The notes under the pieces are model-generated. The model did no database searches and had not been told where the DNA came from. It saw nothing but the letters and a program-made list of their open reading frames with translations. A stretch of 64,000 nucleotides of DNA. It comes from Novosphingobium lentum NBRC 107847. Its GTDB lineage: Bacteria > Pseudomonadota > Alphaproteobacteria > Sphingomonadales > Sphingomonadaceae. How positions within the stretch are numbered: position 1 is the stretch's first letter; every line of letters starts with the position of its first letter. Location of the stretch: the NCBI RefSeq assembly GCF_001590965.1, contig NZ_BCTW01000006.1, positions 62,001 to 126,000 on the forward strand, read 5' to 3'. Both the position numbers and the translations under genes were made by a program. Shown here piece after piece: positions 62,677 to 64,000 of the stretch.

Positions 62677-64000
62677 ATGAACGATCTGGCCACACCCCCC
62701 TCGCCCACCGTTTCGACCAGCCCTGCCGAAACGGCCTCCCCCCCACCCGCGCCCACGGTGGTACGCCGGCTGGATTATCGTCCGCCGGCCTGGCTTGTGC
62801 CTGATATTGCACTCGATTTTGCGTTGAGCCTCGACAGCACGCGGGTGACGAGCCGCTTGCGCATCGAACGCAATCCCGATGCCGAACCCGAAACGACTCT
62901 GCGGCTCGATGGCGATGGCCTTGCGGTCGCCTCGCTCAGCATCGACGGGCAATTGCGCAACGACTGGCGGATGGATGGATCGGACCTGCTGATCGATCTG
63001 GCAGGCGACGCCCACGATCTGGTGATCGAAACCGTGGTCAACCCCGCCGCCAACACCCAGCTTTCGGGCCTGTATGCCTCCAACGGCATGCTGTGCACGC
63101 AGTGCGAAGCCGAAGGGTTCCGCCGCATCACCTTTTTCCCCGACCGGCCCGACGTGCTGAGTCGCTATCACGTGCGGATGAGCGGCGACAAGGCGGCGTT
63201 CCCGGTGCTGCTGTCCAACGGCAACCCGGTGGCGCAGGGCGACAACGCCGATGGCTCGCACTGGGCCGAATGGGACGATCCGTGGCCCAAGCCTTCGTAC
63301 CTGTTCGCGCTGGTCGCGGGCGAGCTTCTGGCCAACCGCGCCAGCTTCACCACGCGATCGGGCCGCGATGTCAGCCTGGCGATCTTTGTTCGCCCGGGCG
63401 ACGAAACCCGCACCGACCATGCCATGCGCTCGCTCATCGCCTCGATGACGTGGGACGAGGACGCCTATGGCCGCGAATACGATCTCGACGATTTCAACAT
63501 CGTCGCGGTGTCCGACTTCAACGCCGGCGCGATGGAGAACAAGGGCCTCAACGTGTTCAACACGCGCTACATTCTCGCCGATCCCGAAACCGCCACCGAT
63601 GGCGATTACGACGCGATCGAGGGTGTGGTCGGCCACGAATATTTCCACAACTGGTCGGGCAACCGCGTGACCTGCCGCGACTGGTTCCAGCTGAGCCTCA
63701 AGGAAGGCTTCACCGTGCTGCGCGACCAGCAGTTCAGCGCCGAGCGCGGATCGCCCCCGGTCAAACGGATCGAGGACGTGCGGATCCTGCGCGGATCGCA
63801 GTTTCCCGAGGATTCGGGACCGCTGGCGCACCCGATCCGGCCCGACAGCTATCAGGAGATTTCCAACTTCTACACCGCCACGGTCTATAACAAGGGCGCC
63901 GAAGTCATCCGCATGATGACCGTGATGGCCGGGCCCGACGCTTTCCGCAAAGGCACCGACCTCTACTTCGACCGCCACGATGGCGAGGCGGCGACGTGCG
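62677..64000 (+). CDS. pepN: Aminopeptidase N, M1 family (N-terminal half, cut by window edge)
   Basis: The first 441 codons of a zinc aminopeptidase (full family length about 870). After a Pro/Ser/Thr-rich lead (1-28) and the beta-sandwich, the substrate motif GAMEN is at 284-288. The zinc site HEYFH is at 320-324 with the third ligand E343 in SLKEG. These are the PepN-type, alanyl-preferring enzymes of the cytoplasm. No signal peptide is seen. The ATG at 62677 follows a weak GGCG ribosome binding site. The gene continues past the right edge. Confidence 0.95.
   Translation, partial: MNDLATPPSPTVSTSPAETASPPPAPTVVRRLDYRPPAWLVPDIALDFALSLDSTRVTSRLRIERNPDAEPETTLRLDGDGLAVASLSIDGQLRNDWRMDGSDLLIDLAGDAHDLVIETVVNPAANTQLSGLYASNGMLCTQCEAEGFRRITFFPDRPDVLSRYHVRMSGDKAAFPVLLSNGNPVAQGDNADGSHWAEWDDPWPKPSYLFALVAGELLANRASFTTRSGRDVSLAIFVRPGDETRTDHAMRSLIASMTWDEDAYGREYDLDDFNIVAVSDFNAGAMENKGLNVFNTRYILADPETATDGDYDAIEGVVGHEYFHNWSGNRVTCRDWFQLSLKEGFTVLRDQQFSAERGSPPVKRIEDVRILRGSQFPEDSGPLAHPIRPDSYQEISNFYTATVYNKGAEVIRMMTVMAGPDAFRKGTDLYFDRHDGEAATC

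Noticed and set aside
62047..63978. 643-codon open frame on the minus strand
   Set aside because: Antisense to pepN, which has GAMEN and HEYFH motifs. The distal end only reads through the SDR gene in the wrong frame.

Overview
The window is about 64 kb of high-GC DNA that reads as a chromosomal segment of an alphaproteobacterium, most likely a member of the Sphingomonadales (Novosphingobium/Sphingomonas-like). The basis is a large TonB-dependent receptor, a methionine synthase split into two genes behind an ArsR-methyltransferase regulator, an alphaproteobacterial LexA box of the form GTTC-N7-GTTC, many 4-bp ATGA/GTGA gene overlaps, and dispersed palindromic repeats of types I associate with this group. 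I see no phage, integrase, insertion sequence, CRISPR array or rRNA. Species-level placement is inference.

Region by region. 1-1000: the 5' part of a TonB-like gene running off the left edge, then a single-domain response regulator. 1019-7526 (minus): a complete NAD-dependent molybdenum formate dehydrogenase operon in transcription order fdsG-fdsB-(palindromic repeat)-mobA-fdsA-fdsD-fdhD. 7799-8929: a chemoreceptor that has lost most of an N-terminal protoglobin domain. 9021-11897: a TonB-dependent receptor. 12253-17487: housekeeping genes phhA, ppk2, rpmG, lolA, xth and ribA. 17542-19695: small or secreted proteins of unknown role and a beta-helix protein. 19728-22294: recQ and a GreA/GreB-like factor.

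22317-28160 (minus) is a methionine-cycle operon: an ArsR-methyltransferase regulator, metF, metH N-part and metH C-part, with two perfect 20-bp palindromes as probable operators at its head. 28365-30961: two lipoproteins, a membrane-anchored cytochrome c and pheA. 31032-37436: a six-gene MoxR/DUF58/DUF4350/SpoIIM/RDD operon. 37480-46711: a secreted protein, plant-type asparaginase, a GNAT, a lower-GC esterase, etfBA, sucC, an IMPase-family phosphatase, an aldo/keto reductase and an OmpA lipoprotein. 46884-50904: a CBS/DUF21 membrane protein, then a radical-SAM/UdgX DNA-repair pair headed by a LexA box.

51016-59100 (minus) is a long compact operon of gpmA, purE, purK, folA, ribF, ileS, lspA and a DUF3035 lipoprotein. 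59226-64000: tRNA-Thr, a GNAT, a threonine aldolase with an EamA transporter, an SDR protein and the 5' half of pepN.

The most striking observation is that ileS carries two in-frame copies of a roughly 90-bp palindromic repeat, one in the editing region and one in the C-terminal region. A third copy lies between the two metH genes. The repeat is therefore tolerated both as intergenic DNA and as translated protein, much like the Rickettsia palindromic elements. Other leads are the SOS box in front of the radical-SAM/UdgX pair, the tandem operators of the methionine operon, the decapitated globin-coupled chemoreceptor and a 17-bp tandem repeat that includes the ribA start codon.
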